Part shown: piece by piece, positions 35,701 to 46,380 of the stretch
Layout of the letters: each line of letters begins with the position of its first letter
How positions within the stretch are numbered: position 1 is the stretch's first letter
Source of the DNA: Pleodorina starrii
Taxonomy: Eukaryota; Chlorophyta; Chlorophyceae; Chlamydomonadales; Volvocaceae
NCBI GenBank assembly: GCA_030267565.1
Contig: BRXU01000006.1
Location: 3,894,001 to 3,958,000 of the forward strand
Direction of reading: 5' to 3'
DNA: 64,000 nucleotides
Position numbers and translations under genes: made by a program
Notes under the pieces: model-generated
What the model was told of the DNA's origin: nothing
Seen by the model: the letters and a program-made list of their open reading frames with translations, nothing else
Databases searched by the model: none

Positions 35701-36912
35701 GGTTGTTGCGGCCGTTGGGGCGGTTGGAACGGGTGGGGCGGTTGAGGTGGTTGGAATTCGCACCGCTGGTGAGCCTGGGGCGACGCTAGTGGGACGGCCG
35801 ATGTGTACTGCCTAAAACCCCGAATGGCGCTAGTGGATTATGGCGGTGTGTACTGCAGCCTAGAAGCCCTTCAGGCCGGGCCGCTCCAACCGCTCGAAGC
35901 TCTCCAGCCCACAGTTTGGGTCCTAAGCGGGAGGCCAGAGGGGGGAATCCGGGGCCCAACGACCCGCCCCCTGGGGCCCGCTGGGGTTGCCACCACTGCC
36001 CCAAACCAGCCGCTAGCCCACACACACCCACCTCGCACACCGCGCCCGTCATGACCAAGTCCCGCACGAGCGCACAATCGTACTGCAGAGTACGACAGTA
36101 CGCATACAAGGCCCGCGCCACCGGGGAGTCGTGCTCCTGGGCCCTGCGTATTCCGGGATTTGGTGAAGTGGGGCTTAAATGGGGCTTAAATGGGGCTTAA
36201 AGGACTCGAGGAAGTGCGTGAACGTGGTTCGGGCGCTAGGCAGCCGTTTAATAAGCTTGGCCAGGCCGGCGCGCCCGTTATGAAGGACGTGTGGCGGGGC
36301 TGGTCGAGGGAACTGGTGCCGTCGTTGCCCGCCGTACAGGTCGTACAATGCGGTGACGAATCGCTTCCGTTGTAGCGTAAGAACCGGAGAAGCATTAATG
36401 GTGCAGAGACAGAGGCCTTGGCTAATCGGTCTAGAGAGCGACGCACCGGTCGAGTTTCAGCATGTAGAGGCAAGCGTACACCGTCTGCATCGCGCTGCCC
36501 CCGCAATGCCAGCTGGCCTCCATGGCCAGCAGCTGATCCAAAACTGCCCCAAGCTTCGATGCCGGCAAGTCCCAAGGCGCCACGTCTGGATCAGCCCGAA
36601 GCGCATCCAGTGTGGGGCGCTCGGCTGATGGAGATGCCGCTGCGTCCATCTTCGGGTTGCCAGCCTCCAGCGCGGACATCGCCTCAAACAGGCTGAAAGC
36701 TTCACCGGCAAGCAATTCACCGACCTGTTGTAGGGCCGATGGATTGCGTAAGGGAAGTGGGTCAGAATGTTCGGACGACTTGGCGGCTGGGACCGACGGG
36801 TTTCAGAAGCAGGGAAGCCGAATTCTCGCTCATATATTACTTGCAGCGTACGTGCCTTCAGATCTGCTCGAGCGGCTTGAAGGAGCGGACCAATGTCCGT
36901 CCATCGCTCCAT
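29781..36912 (-). CDS. NAA35: NatC N-alpha-acetyltransferase auxiliary subunit NAA35 (MAK10)
   Basis: Fifteen exons on the minus strand, all in frame: 36912-36841, 36724-36447, 36143-36032, 35693-35427, 35226-34939, 34591-34503, 34157-34055, 33644-33327, 33054-32992, 32566-32366, 31818-31706, 31497-31260, 31086-30996, 30751-30402, 29963-29781 (921 aa). Hallmarks of the Mak10 family are in order: FSLFEAMSALEAGNPKMDA (residue about 33), W-x-GGSAMQTVYACLY (about 97), GFELELYEPLEYDMIYW (619-635), PPPLTHSDYL, and the C-terminal WSLHPYFPAVAL (about 868). NAA35 anchors the NatC complex (NAA30 catalytic, NAA38) at the ribosome, where it acetylates nascent Met-hydrophobic N-termini. It is longer than human NAA35 (about 725 aa) because of Ala/Gly/Ser/Gln inserts in exons 4, 5, 8 and 12 and a Ser/Ala/Pro tail. 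The start at 36912 matches the family N-terminus closely enough, but an upstream ATG is possible. Confidence 0.93.
33656..33745 (+). repeat. 27-bp tandem repeat in NAA35 intron 7
   Basis: Three copies of a unit containing GGGGGGTTACCCACGTATAG with a 27-bp period. The last copy runs into ACGTATAGGCCGCAGCCCGTG, and a near-copy of that end recurs at about 34220-34244 in the neighbouring intron, so the unit has been duplicated across exon 7. Confidence 0.85.
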
Positions 36913-37385
36913 TTTGAAAGATAAGCTCAATTTACGAGGTTAGATTGTCATGGAAGCAGTATCGCTTGGTTGCTCTCCAGCTTGACTCTACTGGCCTCTA
37001 CTACTGGCCTTGAGAGAAGCCAAATCCATCCGTCGTACTCCTGGCTGACAGAAGAGAGAAGACGTCTCGCGGAAGTGAGTTCTCAGTCAATACTAATCTC
37101 CAAATTCAGAGCACCTTGTAGTGCTTGAGCATGTAACTCGCGGTTTGTCATATTGTCGGTTGACACAGTTGGCTCGCCAGTCGAGCTACCTCGATCAGAC
37201 GAACACTGCCCTCGTAGGCTTGGAGCCCCCTGCCTGGACTCGTAGGCGTTGCGATATATTTTGTTTTTCTTATCTTTTGCTGCTGGACGTGGACTTCGGA
37301 CCTTTTCACGCTTGTCGTGAGTCGAGTGCTCGAGTCGCCACCAGTCAAGCGATATCATCTTATCCATCTTAGGGGGTCGTACGGT
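36913..37385. other. Upstream region of NAA35
   Basis: About 470 bp between the NAA35 start codon and the left end of the DNA transposon. It is AT-richer than the flanks. It should contain the NAA35 promoter, but no defined box was recognised and no ORF is supported. Confidence 0.4.
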
Positions 37386-37538
37386 GTCCACTCATGGACT
37401 GGGTAATGAGGTCCACTTTGGGAGTGGACTACGTTCAAAGCTACGTTTTTTATTACCCGAGACCACTAGGATTAGACTCTTCAAATGTGCAGTCCTTATA
37501 CAACTTTCATAATTTGAAATGACCAGTGCGCTGCGGAA

Positions 37539-37940
37539 ATGACCAAACGCTGCTGCATCACGCCTTGCTCTATCAGACCCGACCAGCACCCTGCGCCTCG
37601 CAAGACAACCTGTGTAGGAAAAGCATTCTTACAATTCTTCGGGTCCCTGAAGGCCCCGGTCTCAGCGGCGGATAAGAAGAAGACGGAACTTCTTCTTTCT
37701 AGCTCAAATCGGGGCGAAGACTGCCTCTCGGGTCGCTTTTTTCATCAGGAATGCGTGGGCAGACCACCCAACGCTTCTTTCACTACAAACCCGTTCACGG
37801 TCCGGGCGGACGAGGTCACGAAAGAGCCGTTCCTAGAGCCTCGCGACCTGCGGCACCTGGCTTGCGAAGAGTGCTTAGTGGATTATCAAGGGCACAATGA
37901 GACAATGTTCAGTAACCGTACCGGTAAGGAGAGGCCCTGA
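37539..37940 (+). CDS. Transposon-internal Cys-rich ORF (hypothetical)
   Basis: An ATG-started ORF of 133 codons just inside the left terminal repeat. It carries Cys/His pairs that could bind zinc (KRCCITPCS near the start, FHQECVG in the middle, LACEECLVD near the end) and basic patches. A strong donor-like GTAAGG at about 37925 suggests it is the first exon of a spliced gene whose next exon is lost in, or lies beyond, the tandem array. No family was recognised. It could be a DNA-binding accessory protein or a transposase N-terminus. Confidence 0.35.
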   Translation: MTKRCCITPCSIRPDQHPAPRKTTCVGKAFLQFFGSLKAPVSAADKKKTELLLSSSNRGEDCLSGRFFHQECVGRPPNASFTTNPFTVRADEVTKEPFLEPRDLRHLACEECLVDYQGHNETMFSNRTGKERP

Positions 37941-37965
37941 CCGCGCTTCGTTGGTCCAGCCGCCG

Positions 37966-38525
37966 TCCCCTGGCCCATGGGTCTCCAGGGTAGGCCTGTG
38001 GCACCGTCGCAGCCCAAGTCGCCTTCCGGCATGTCGGTCAAATTGCAAATCTGACTTCACCAATCGATTCCCCATGTCTGAAAACGGTACCCTACGTGTT
38101 TCTGCTGCAAAAGTCCAACCTTTGCCAGCCGCCGTCCCCTGGCCCATGGGTCTCCAGGGTAGGCCTGAGGCACCGTCGCAGCCCAAGTGGCCTTCCGGCA
38201 TGTCGGTCAAATTGCAAATCTGACTTCACCAATCGATTCCCCATGTCTGAAAACGGTACCCTACGTGTTTTTGCTGCAAAAGTCCAACCTTTGCCAGCCG
38301 CCGTCCCCTGGCCCATGGGTCTCCAGGGTAGGCCTGAGGCACCGTCGCAGCCCAAGTGGCCTTCCGGCATGTCGGTCAAATTGCAAATCTGACTTCACCA
38401 ATCGATTCCCCATGTCTGAAAACGGTACCCTACGTGTTTTTGCTGCAAAAGTCCAACCTTTGCCAGCCGCCGTCCCCTGGCCCATGGGTCTCCAGGGTAG
38501 GCCTGAGGCACCGTCGCAGCCCAAC
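37966..38525 (+). repeat. 169-bp tandem repeat, about 3.3 copies
   Basis: The landmark TGGCCCATGGGTCTCCAGG recurs at 37971, 38140, 38309 and 38478, an exact 169-bp period, with only a few base changes between copies (one copy carries TGTGGCACCGTCGCAG in place of TGAGGCACCGTCGCAG). The period is not a multiple of three, so translated copies shift frame and are not a protein repeat. It sits centrally in the DNA transposon. Confidence 0.95.
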
Positions 38526-38966
38526 CGACGAAAGGCACTGAGGACACTGCTTTGGTAGCCGTTCTTGTACTCGTTGGTTGAACTCGGCTTCCAGGTTGGT
38601 TGAACTCGGCTGCCGCTGCCAAGCGATGCCAGGTTCGTCGGATCCGTCATCGTATGCCCCCTCAGCGTCATCGGTGCCTTGCGCAGCGGCGCCGAGACCG
38701 GGATCAGCATCACCAGGCGGCAAAGCCGGCGCCGCGGCACGCGCTGCCGCACGCTCTGCTGCGGACTCAGCAGCACTGCGCGTAAGTTCAGCATAGTACT
38801 CCGGGCCGGGGCGACTGCGTTTTTTCACTGGCGCAGGCTCGTGATCCTCAAGCATTTCTTCACGCGTCTTCCGTTTCCAAGGAATCTTTGGAACACGAGT
38901 TGTTTGTTTTTGGTCATCGTCTTCTATATCCGCGAAAAGAGACTTACGATGCTTTTGCCTGGACAT
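38430..38966 (-). CDS. Transposon-internal charged ORF, possible transposase N-terminus
   Basis: Opens with ATG at 38966. The first about 145 codons look coding: a basic/acidic start (SRQKHRKSLFADIEDDDQ), a nuclear-localisation-like KKRSRPGP, an Ala/Glu/Arg helix, then EFNQRVQERLPKQCPQC. A donor-like GTTGGG follows at about 38526, where the 169-bp array begins; the remaining codons read into the array and are probably intron. The CPxC ending after a helical region is reminiscent of KDZ (Kyakuja-Dileera-Zisupton) transposases, which have a CP.CF-type motif before the catalytic core; that is a recollection of the family, not proof. The catalytic part is absent. Confidence 0.4.
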   Translation of the reverse strand: MSRQKHRKSLFADIEDDDQKQTTRVPKIPWKRKTREEMLEDHEPAPVKKRSRPGPEYYAELTRSAAESAAERAAARAAAPALPPGDADPGLGAAAQGTDDAEGAYDDGSDEPGIAWQRQPSSTNLEAEFNQRVQERLPKQCPQCLSSVGLRRCLRPTLETHGPGDGGWQRLDFCSKNT

Positions 38967-39266
38967 CCTACCACTTCGATACCATCATAGCGTTCTTTGC
39001 GGCGTGCTGTCAAAGTGTTAAAGAGTTTAAGTAAGGTGATACTGTATTGGTGGCTCGTCGGGTGAAGAGTCTCTCGTAACACCACAGACCACGCGTACTG
39101 CGGGTACGCGGCAGGACTGCCACATCTTACGTCACCTTCACAGTTCGAGCCTGATTAATACATAAAATAATATTTGTGTAAAAGAAGCAAGAAGGAACGC
39201 TGTAATTGCCTGTTCGAACGTTGTCCACTAGTCGAGTGGGTTTAGTTGCCCACTCCAGTAGTGGAC

Positions 39267-40956
39267 TCGAATTGTCAGGGTGAGCTGTATCCTGCCGTAA
39301 TTGTTGCAGGACGTTGCTATGGAAGAATCGCCAAGAAACAGAAGGATGGACAGCTGCGTTGTGGCGTTGTGAGCGGCAGCACGACCGGTACCAAGAGCCT
39401 TGAAGGTATGGTATGTACAGAAGTCGTGCCGTGCCGCCATGCCGCGTCAGCAGCCAGCCACACGTTCACAACCCCACGCGCGAGACAACGCCCCCCCCCC
39501 CCCACACACAAACTTCCCTGACCTCGTGCTCAATACATCCTCTCCCCCTTTTCCCCCACCCAACCACCCACACACACACTCAACCCATCATGCCGCATCG
39601 CGCCGCTCTCCACTGCAACTTCAACGCCCAGTCAACGAAGGCACGACACCAAGTCCATCCCTTCGGTCATACACCGGTCGAAAAACCCTAAGTGCCAGCG
39701 CGGGGCGAGCCCTAAGGAGCTCGCCACAGCATCTCGGCCCTGTCCCACCGCCACCCCCTCAAAACCCCTTATGCACAAGACGCCCCACAAGACGGCCTGT
39801 TTGTGGACCACGCCGCCACCACGCCGCCAGGGCGGTCTTCGATCGGCTTCCCCCACGGAATCCTGGATGTGGGCGCTCGACACATCATTCCGTAGCCGAT
39901 CGCAAACGCCCTGATGAGTCGAGTTCCGGTAACCACCACGCACCACCTCAAAAAGAAACCCCAGAGAAAGACTGCCCCAGAGAAACAAAACGGCGAAGCG
40001 GCACCAAAAGGGAGAAGAAATGTCGTACCACGGCCCCTGAATTCAGCGGCTAGAGAGAAGTCTGATGTGGGTCAGACATCGAGAAAAAGAAACGATCCAA
40101 GCCAAGGCGCTGCCATACAATACATACCTCAAGCGAGCGAAAACCTAGGCAGGCATTGCCACAGACCTGTCAGGACCCTTCAGGGCCTGTCGACCCAGAC
40201 ATGCCGACAGACTGCTGCGAAGAGGCCACTCGCGACAGGTAACAGGTGACGCGGCTTGCCGTTTCCGGCCGATACAAGAACGATAAGACTTAAGACTTTG
40301 GGCCCCAAGGTCGCAATCAACGAGGAGGCTCAAAAAGAAAAAGATTACTAATCATCACCGCAAGAAAGAAAGTCTCTTTGCAAAAGAAAAACAAAATCTC
40401 TGCATGTCAAGCATCATGTCGTACCGTCGTCATGACGTGAATCATTTTGGCGCCTTGATCCAAATTAGATCCAGATCCGGATCCGGAATCCGCATCGCAT
40501 CACAGCGCGGCCGTGGCCGTGGCCGGGTCTTCGGGGAAAAATCAATCAAGCAGCAAAAGACAAAGGGCCCATAAAGCGCGCAGCGCAGCTTTCTGTATGG
40601 ACCCTGGATCGTACAGAAGGCAGTGACAAGGCCAAAATGCCGTAATTTGACTTGGTCCGCACCGCTCAAAACTCAAAACTCGAGTCCCATCCGTCTTGCC
40701 CCCTGACAAGCCCGAAACCCTGACAAACCCGAATGCATTCCAAAAACCTCTTAAACCCCTTAAGCCTGTCAACCAATTCATTCAAGCCCAAGCTCAAGCC
40801 CTCAAGCCCTCAAAACCCACAATCCTCCTCCTCCTCCTGTTGCCTCCAAATCCGAGCGCCCGCGCGTCGCCGCCGCACCGGAACCGAGGATAAGGGTCAG
40901 AGCCGCAGCCAAGTACGACAGGTGCTTTATATGTACGGGTACGAATGTACGGAAAG
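39267..40956. other. Intergenic region right of the transposon
   Basis: No supported gene. Holds a poly-C/CA stretch near 39490-39590 and an AT-richer, A-rich part at about 40300-40420. It probably contains the 3' UTR of the beta-helix gene, whose stop is at 40957. Confidence 0.5.
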
Positions 40957-43900
40957 CTACTGCTGTACCAGCGTCCCGCCGTTCGTCGTCACAGGTTGAC
41001 GGTCCAGGGAGCAGCCGCGGCCCAGCACCAGACGACTGTCCATGTCCGCAACCTGCAGTACGGAAGTACGAAGCAGTACGACAAGGTCGGTACGGAAGGC
41101 CGTGCGGCGGGGCTTTTGACGCGGGATACCATGGCTGAGGGCGATGCGAAAATGGTCATTACTACCGCACAGTACGCGGTACAACGGCCAACGGTAATAC
41201 CGGTATTACCGCTGGAACAGCGGCAGGTTCCATCCGGAGGGTTGTTAGGTGAGGACAGCAACAGGAGAGGGGCGTGCGTCGCGTGTCGGCCCGGCTAGCC
41301 TTGCACAAGACGTATGTGTTGTACAATGCCTGTCGTACACGTACGTACCTGCGCGCTCTTGCTGCCGTTGCAGTGAATGGCGCACTCCGTAAGCTCTGAT
41401 GCACCGCCCATGCACACCACCGCGCCCTTGGCCACGTTTCCGTTGAGGACGCAACCGTGGCCAACCGCCAACGACCCGTCGCCGCCAACCGCCAGGCCGT
41501 CGTGTTGGTTGGCTGCAAGGCGAGTGTACGACAGCTCCACGCTCGCCGATCCCGTGACGCACAGCCCGCTCTCGCGATTCTCCCGGCTCTCACACCTGCC
41601 GTACAGTGTCGCAGTACAACAGAATACGGCGCGACTTATTCACAACCTTGGCTTTGGGCTCCTTGACACTCATCCACCTAAACGTGGGTGTTTAGTTCCA
41701 TATGTTTTCCGGTGTGCCGCTGACCTAAGGTAAACACACAGAAAAACCCCTCCGGGGGACTGGAGCCCACTGTAACAACAACTACTACTTCTACTACAAA
41801 GGAAAACCCTGAAAAACCCTAAACCCTAAAACCCAAACCCAAAACCGGCCCATTTCCCTTACCTGGTCAGGTGGCCGCGGCTGCCGTGGCCCTCCATTGA
41901 CACTCCGTCGCGTCCGTTGCCCATCGCGCAGCATCTGGCCAGCACCGCCCCCGCGCCACCCGCAGCGCGCACCCCATGCCCCTCGTTCCGAATGACACGC
42001 ATCCCCACACCCGACACCACCGAGCCGCCGCCGTCGACGGCGACGCCGCAGCCCAGATTGTTGTACAACACACTATCGGCGACGGCGAGGAAGCCGCCGC
42101 CGGCGACGGCGGCGCCGTGACCGGCGTTGGCGGAGACGTCGCAGCGGAGCAGCGTCACCGTGCAGCGCGGCGGCGGCGGTACGACAGTGGCGGCGGCGGC
42201 GGCAAGGACCACGCCGGCGGCGGCGCTGCCGGCGAGCGTCGAGTCGGCGGCGCGAATCGCTGCGCCGTCAATGGCGACGGCTGCGCTGCCGGCGCTGTCG
42301 TCGACGCGGCAGTCGCGGACGTACAGTGCCGTACCGCCGTCGCACGCCAGCAGGCCGTGACCTCTCGCGTCCGACACGCGAACGGATTGGAGGTACACCC
42401 GCGCGCCCATGGCGGCGCCGATGCCGCCGTTCGTCACGTCGCAGTCGGTTAGTACGGCAAGCGTGCCCGACCCACGGGCCTCGACGCCCAGATCGCAGCC
42501 GCCGCCGCTGGCGGCGGCGGCGGCGCCGCCGCCTATGTCCGCCGCGGCTACCGCCGCGGCCGCCACCGCCGCCGCCAGCATCGCCGCTACCTTCGGCATG
42601 CCGTCGGGGTACCGCAGGACGCAATCCATAAGGCCCAGGCGGGCTCCGTGGAGTGCGCTGACACAGCCGGCGGCGCCGCCGTCGTACGTCGTCTGCTCCG
42701 AGACCAGGCAGCTCTTCTGACCGGCGGCGCAGCAGGCGCCCGCCGTACTGTACGACAGCGAACAACCGCCGCCGTCCGAGACACACAGCGCCATTTGGAC
42801 GCGACCCGGCCAAAGGCGACAGTTGGAGATCCGCGCATAACCGCCAACGACCTCGATCAGCCCGTGCTCCTCAACGTACTCGGTGGAGTCAACCAACTCC
42901 TGTACGACAACGGGCGCCGTATTCTGCCCGCCCAGCAGCGCCAACGACAGCATGGCCGGCGGGCCGCCAGTCGTCGTCATGGCACGGCGCCGTACTGGCG
43001 GCAGACCCATCCCGCCGGAGCCGGAGCCGCCGCTGCCGCCATCGACCGTGCCGTCGCTGACGCTGGCGCGTCGGCCGCCGACGCCCATGCCGTACACGCT
43101 CGTGTCGCGTGCCGTACGGCCCGGCGAAGAAGTACGGCGTATGAGTTTCGAGTAGCCCGACGCCGCCGTCGACGTCACGGCGGCAATCGCCGCCGACGCC
43201 ACCGCCTGCTGCGCCGCCGACGGCGCCCCGGAAGCCGCGGCGGCGGCCGCCGCCATCGACAGGGCTCGCCGCCGTACGGCAGCCGACTGTCGTGCAGCTT
43301 CCCGGGAGCAGCCCAGCACCTCGACGCCCCTCAGCGTCAGGCTGGCGCCGGGTCCCACGAGGATGTACTGCAGGGTACGGAAAGGTACGATCGTCCCGTG
43401 AGGCATTTCCTACGGTGTTCACTTGTGTCGCCCTGCTTAGCATCCAAGGTCTCCACCATACACTTCCATACGTGCGCGCTTACGTAACCAGGCCTTTGAT
43501 AGCGCGTACAGTGCCGTACTTCAATTGCCGTACCTGGTCTGCCGTGAGCAAAAGCGTTGCATTGTACAACGTGATGTGCTGTCCGGGGGGGATGGTCAGG
43601 ACCTGCATGTGCGAGCCGCCGCCGCCGCCGCCGCCGGCGACGTCGCCGCCGCCGCTGCGCTGCGGGCTACGGTGGTAGCGACTGCGGGCGGCGATGACGC
43701 CGATGCCATTGAGGCTGGCGCGCAGCGTTTGGTGCCTTGGCGGCGTCGCCGTGACGGCGCCGAGCGCCGCCACCGCCGCCGCCGCGGCGGCGGCGCCGCC
43801 ACTGAGCTCGCCGTCAGCGGCGGCGCCGTCGGCGGCGGGTGCGGTGACGGCGGGGACAAAGGAGCCGCTGAACTCCAAACCGCCAAGATCGAAAAAGGTC

Positions 43901-45359
43901 GGGCACGTGACCGTCGCGAGCTTGTCCACCAATTCCTGTTCGTCACGTTTCGATAAAAAAAGGGCCGGACGAAAAGGTTGGTGTAGCAGTTTGACACATA
44001 CCATCTTCCCTCCCCCCAAAAAAGCAAAACTGGCCTGTTGGCTGCTTGGCTCTATCCCGAGGGTTTGAAGCCCACTGTAACCAGAACAGCAACAACAACC
44101 GCAGCACCGACCAGGTCCCGACCCGCGGTTCCTCCGACTCCCGGTTCCTCCACCCCACGGTTCCTCCGACCCACGGGTCACATTACACGTTCGAACCCCG
44201 ACCCATGGGTCACGCGGCCTTGCCTGCAGCCTGCCGCTCCGGAGCTGCTCCGTCACCTGAAACGCCGACGGCTTCAGCCACCGCGGCGGCCGCAGCGCAA
44301 CCTCCGGCGCCGCCGGCACCTCCACCGCCGCCGGCCCGCCGGCGCCGCCGGCGAGTATTCCCACTCCCGAGATGTGCCCCTCGCCGGGCGCAGCAGCGGC
44401 GGCGGCGGCGGCGGCGCCCGCCGACCCAGCGGCGGCGGTGCCGCTGCCGCCGGCGCCAATGCCACCTGCGGGGGTCAGGCCCGGCAGCTGCAGACCTCGT
44501 CCCAGCGACGGCGCCGACAGCCGCGCAGTCCTGGCGGCGACGGCGGCGGGGAGGATGCGAATGGACGGAGCCGGGCCCTGGGAGCCCTGCCACAAGGGAG
44601 CTGTCACCGCCGTCGACAGCGGCTGCTGCTGCTGCGGCGGCGGCGGCGGCGGCGCTGCTGCCCGGCCCGGCGCTGGCCGCGACGGCGGCGAGGGCAGCGG
44701 CGGCTCAGCGGCGGCGGCGGCGGAGCCTCCACTGCCGCCGGGCGGCGGCAGTGAAGCGACCGGGGCTGTGATATCGGATAGCCGCAGGTGGGGCGCACTC
44801 GCGGCGTTATGCAAGTGATGGTGTAGGTGAGGTAAGTCTGAGCCCTGGTGCTGCTGCTGGTGCTGCTGGTGCTGCTGGTGGTGCTGCTGCTGCTTCTCGG
44901 GATCCTGCGCCTGTGAATGGAAGGCCTGCAGCGGCGACGGCTGCGACAGCTGGGCTTGGAGCTGAGGTGCCACCTGCTGGCGGCCTGGCGGGGAGATGGA
45001 GCGCGCAGCGACTGCCAACGGTGGCGGCGGCGGCGCTGCCGCGCCGCCGCCGCCGCCGCCTGTGGGTGCGCCGACGGCGCCCAGCCGGGCGGCGGCGGCG
45101 GCGCCGCCGCTGCCGAGTCCCGGCGGCGGCAGGCCCCACCACGGCGTATGAGGCGCCAGGTGTCGCTGGTAGCCGCCGGCGCCGCCGCCGTCGGGGCTAG
45201 CAACGGGCGGCGCCGGCGGCAGACCTGGCTGTGAGGGAATTGGAATCCGCAACTGAGACTGGGAGGCGGTTCGGCGGCGTGGGGCGGCGAAGGGCCCCAG
45301 GCCGGGCCCCGGTGGCTGTGGCTGCTGCTGCTGCCCCGCCGGCGGCGCCGTCGACGGTG

Positions 45360-45428
<69 letters not shown>

Positions 45429-46380
45429 GGTTTCGCGGGGAGTGGAGCGGAGCGCCGAGTTCCAAAATGGAAGAATCGCTGGTCCGGGTGGTTTCGGGGC
45501 GGGCTCGCGGCGATCGCGGCTGCCGCGCCCCTGTGGGAAGGAGGGCCGTGCCGCTGATGCCGACACTGCGGCTGCGACCGAGTGATCTGGTGCGTTCACG
45601 TTGCAGCGCCGGCGCCGGCGCGGGCGACGGCGCCGGCGGCCGCGCGTCACTGTACTGCTTAGGACTGCCGGGACCGGCCACGGCCGGCGGCCAGATAGGC
45701 ACCGGCTCCAGGGGTGTTTGGGGGGAGGAGGAGGAACGGCGGTCCGCTTGCTCACCCGATGCCGGCGTTGACGATGACGACGAGAATGCTGCTGTCGGTT
45801 CCCGGGCTGTGTCCGGCACCAGGGCCGCTAGGCGTGGCGGAGGTCCGCGCTTTGTCTGATGAGGGGGTTTTGAGGATCCAAAGCTAGTTGGAAACAGCGA
45901 GCCGAGGCGCTGTTGCTGCTGCTGCAGCTTCTGCTGGGGGGACGGGGGCGACCGCGTCCCCGGAGGCGCAGGAAGGGCATCGCAGTCTCGGGTATCATCC
46001 GAAAGCTGTGCGCCCGACAGGAAGGCCTTCAGGGAAGCCGCTTCGTAGCTGGAGTGCGCGGACGCGGCCTGGGCGAGGGACATTGCGGAGATGCCCCCGC
46101 GCAACCCCGATGATGTCGAGTACAGGCTGACCGGAGACGCGTTGCCGACCTCCAGAAAGCCCTGGTCTCCCGAGTCGGGGCCAGGTTCATGTTCGTTACC
46201 GCCCACGCTCCACTGCTCGTCCCCCGAGCTTGTCAGTAGCTCAATGCCACCGGGACCGGACGGGTCGGGGACATCACAGCTTGCCGACCCTGTTTCCTCG
46301 TCATCATCCAAGATTGCAGGAAGGGCCTGCGATGAGCTGCGCTTCGGCGGCGCGTTCCACGGCTGGGGATGCGGGCACAT
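40957..46380 (-). CDS. Poly-Q, parallel beta-helix repeat protein, 1,457 aa
   Basis: Five exons on the minus strand: 46380-44257, 43935-43534, 43367-41863, 41595-41349, 41052-40957; ATG at 46380, TAG at 40957. Residues 1-708 are low-complexity (Ser/Pro/Gly/Gln), with a pure Gln run of about 24 residues near 317-340. From about residue 710 short repeats of the parallel beta-helix (PbH1, pectin-lyase-like) kind appear: HITLYNATLLL, ASLTLRGVEVLG, ARISNCRLWPG, ARLGLMDCVLR, LAVLTDCDV, TALYVRDCRVDDS, VTLLRCDVSANAGHGAAV, LAVADSVLYNNLGCGVAV and HGVRAAGGAGAVLARC. Each rung is about 22 residues, rich in Gly, Asn and Cys and with a 'GHG' turn. Such folds bind or cut polysaccharides or act as structural solenoids. 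No catalytic residues could be assigned and no signal peptide is seen, so enzymatic function is open. Confidence 0.78.
41748..41805 (+). mobile_element. (AAC)n-tailed repeat remnant in beta-helix gene intron 3
   Basis: GGAGCCCACTGTAACAACAAC core plus triplet tail, antisense to the host gene and immediately followed by CCCTAAA motifs (41811-41836). See the copies at 10150-10215 and 44048-44105. Confidence 0.35.
44048..44105 (+). mobile_element. (AAC)n-tailed repeat remnant in beta-helix gene intron 1
   Basis: Another copy of the GAAGCCCACTGTAACC core with a CAACAACAAC tail, in the 321-bp intron 44256-43936, again antisense to the gene. Confidence 0.35.
45362..45430 (-). repeat. CAG/CAA polyglutamine tract
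   Basis: On the coding (minus) strand a block of CAA codons is followed by a block of CAG codons, about 24 Gln in all. The two-block structure suggests separate expansions. Further Gln/His-rich tracts lie at about 44830-44900. Confidence 0.95.

Larger units (their letters stand above)
37386..39266. mobile_element. DNA transposon with about 55-bp imperfect terminal inverted repeats
   Basis: The left end 37386-37440 and the reverse complement of the right end 39266-39212 align without gaps over 55 bp with 38 identities. Both begin GTCCACT, and both have the inner block AGTGGAC(T/A)ACGTTC. The 1.88-kb interior holds an ORF at each end pointing inward (37539-37940 plus; 38966-38430 minus) and a 169-bp tandem array between them. 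Codon choice in both ORFs is much less GC-biased than in the surrounding genes, as expected for a transposon. No clear target-site duplication is visible. A cut-and-paste or KDZ-type element, probably non-autonomous or internally rearranged, is the likeliest reading; the superfamily is not settled. Confidence 0.65.

Noticed and set aside
37966..38525. CRISPR-like array
   Set aside because: The repeats are 169 bp, directly adjacent and without spacers, within a eukaryotic transposon.
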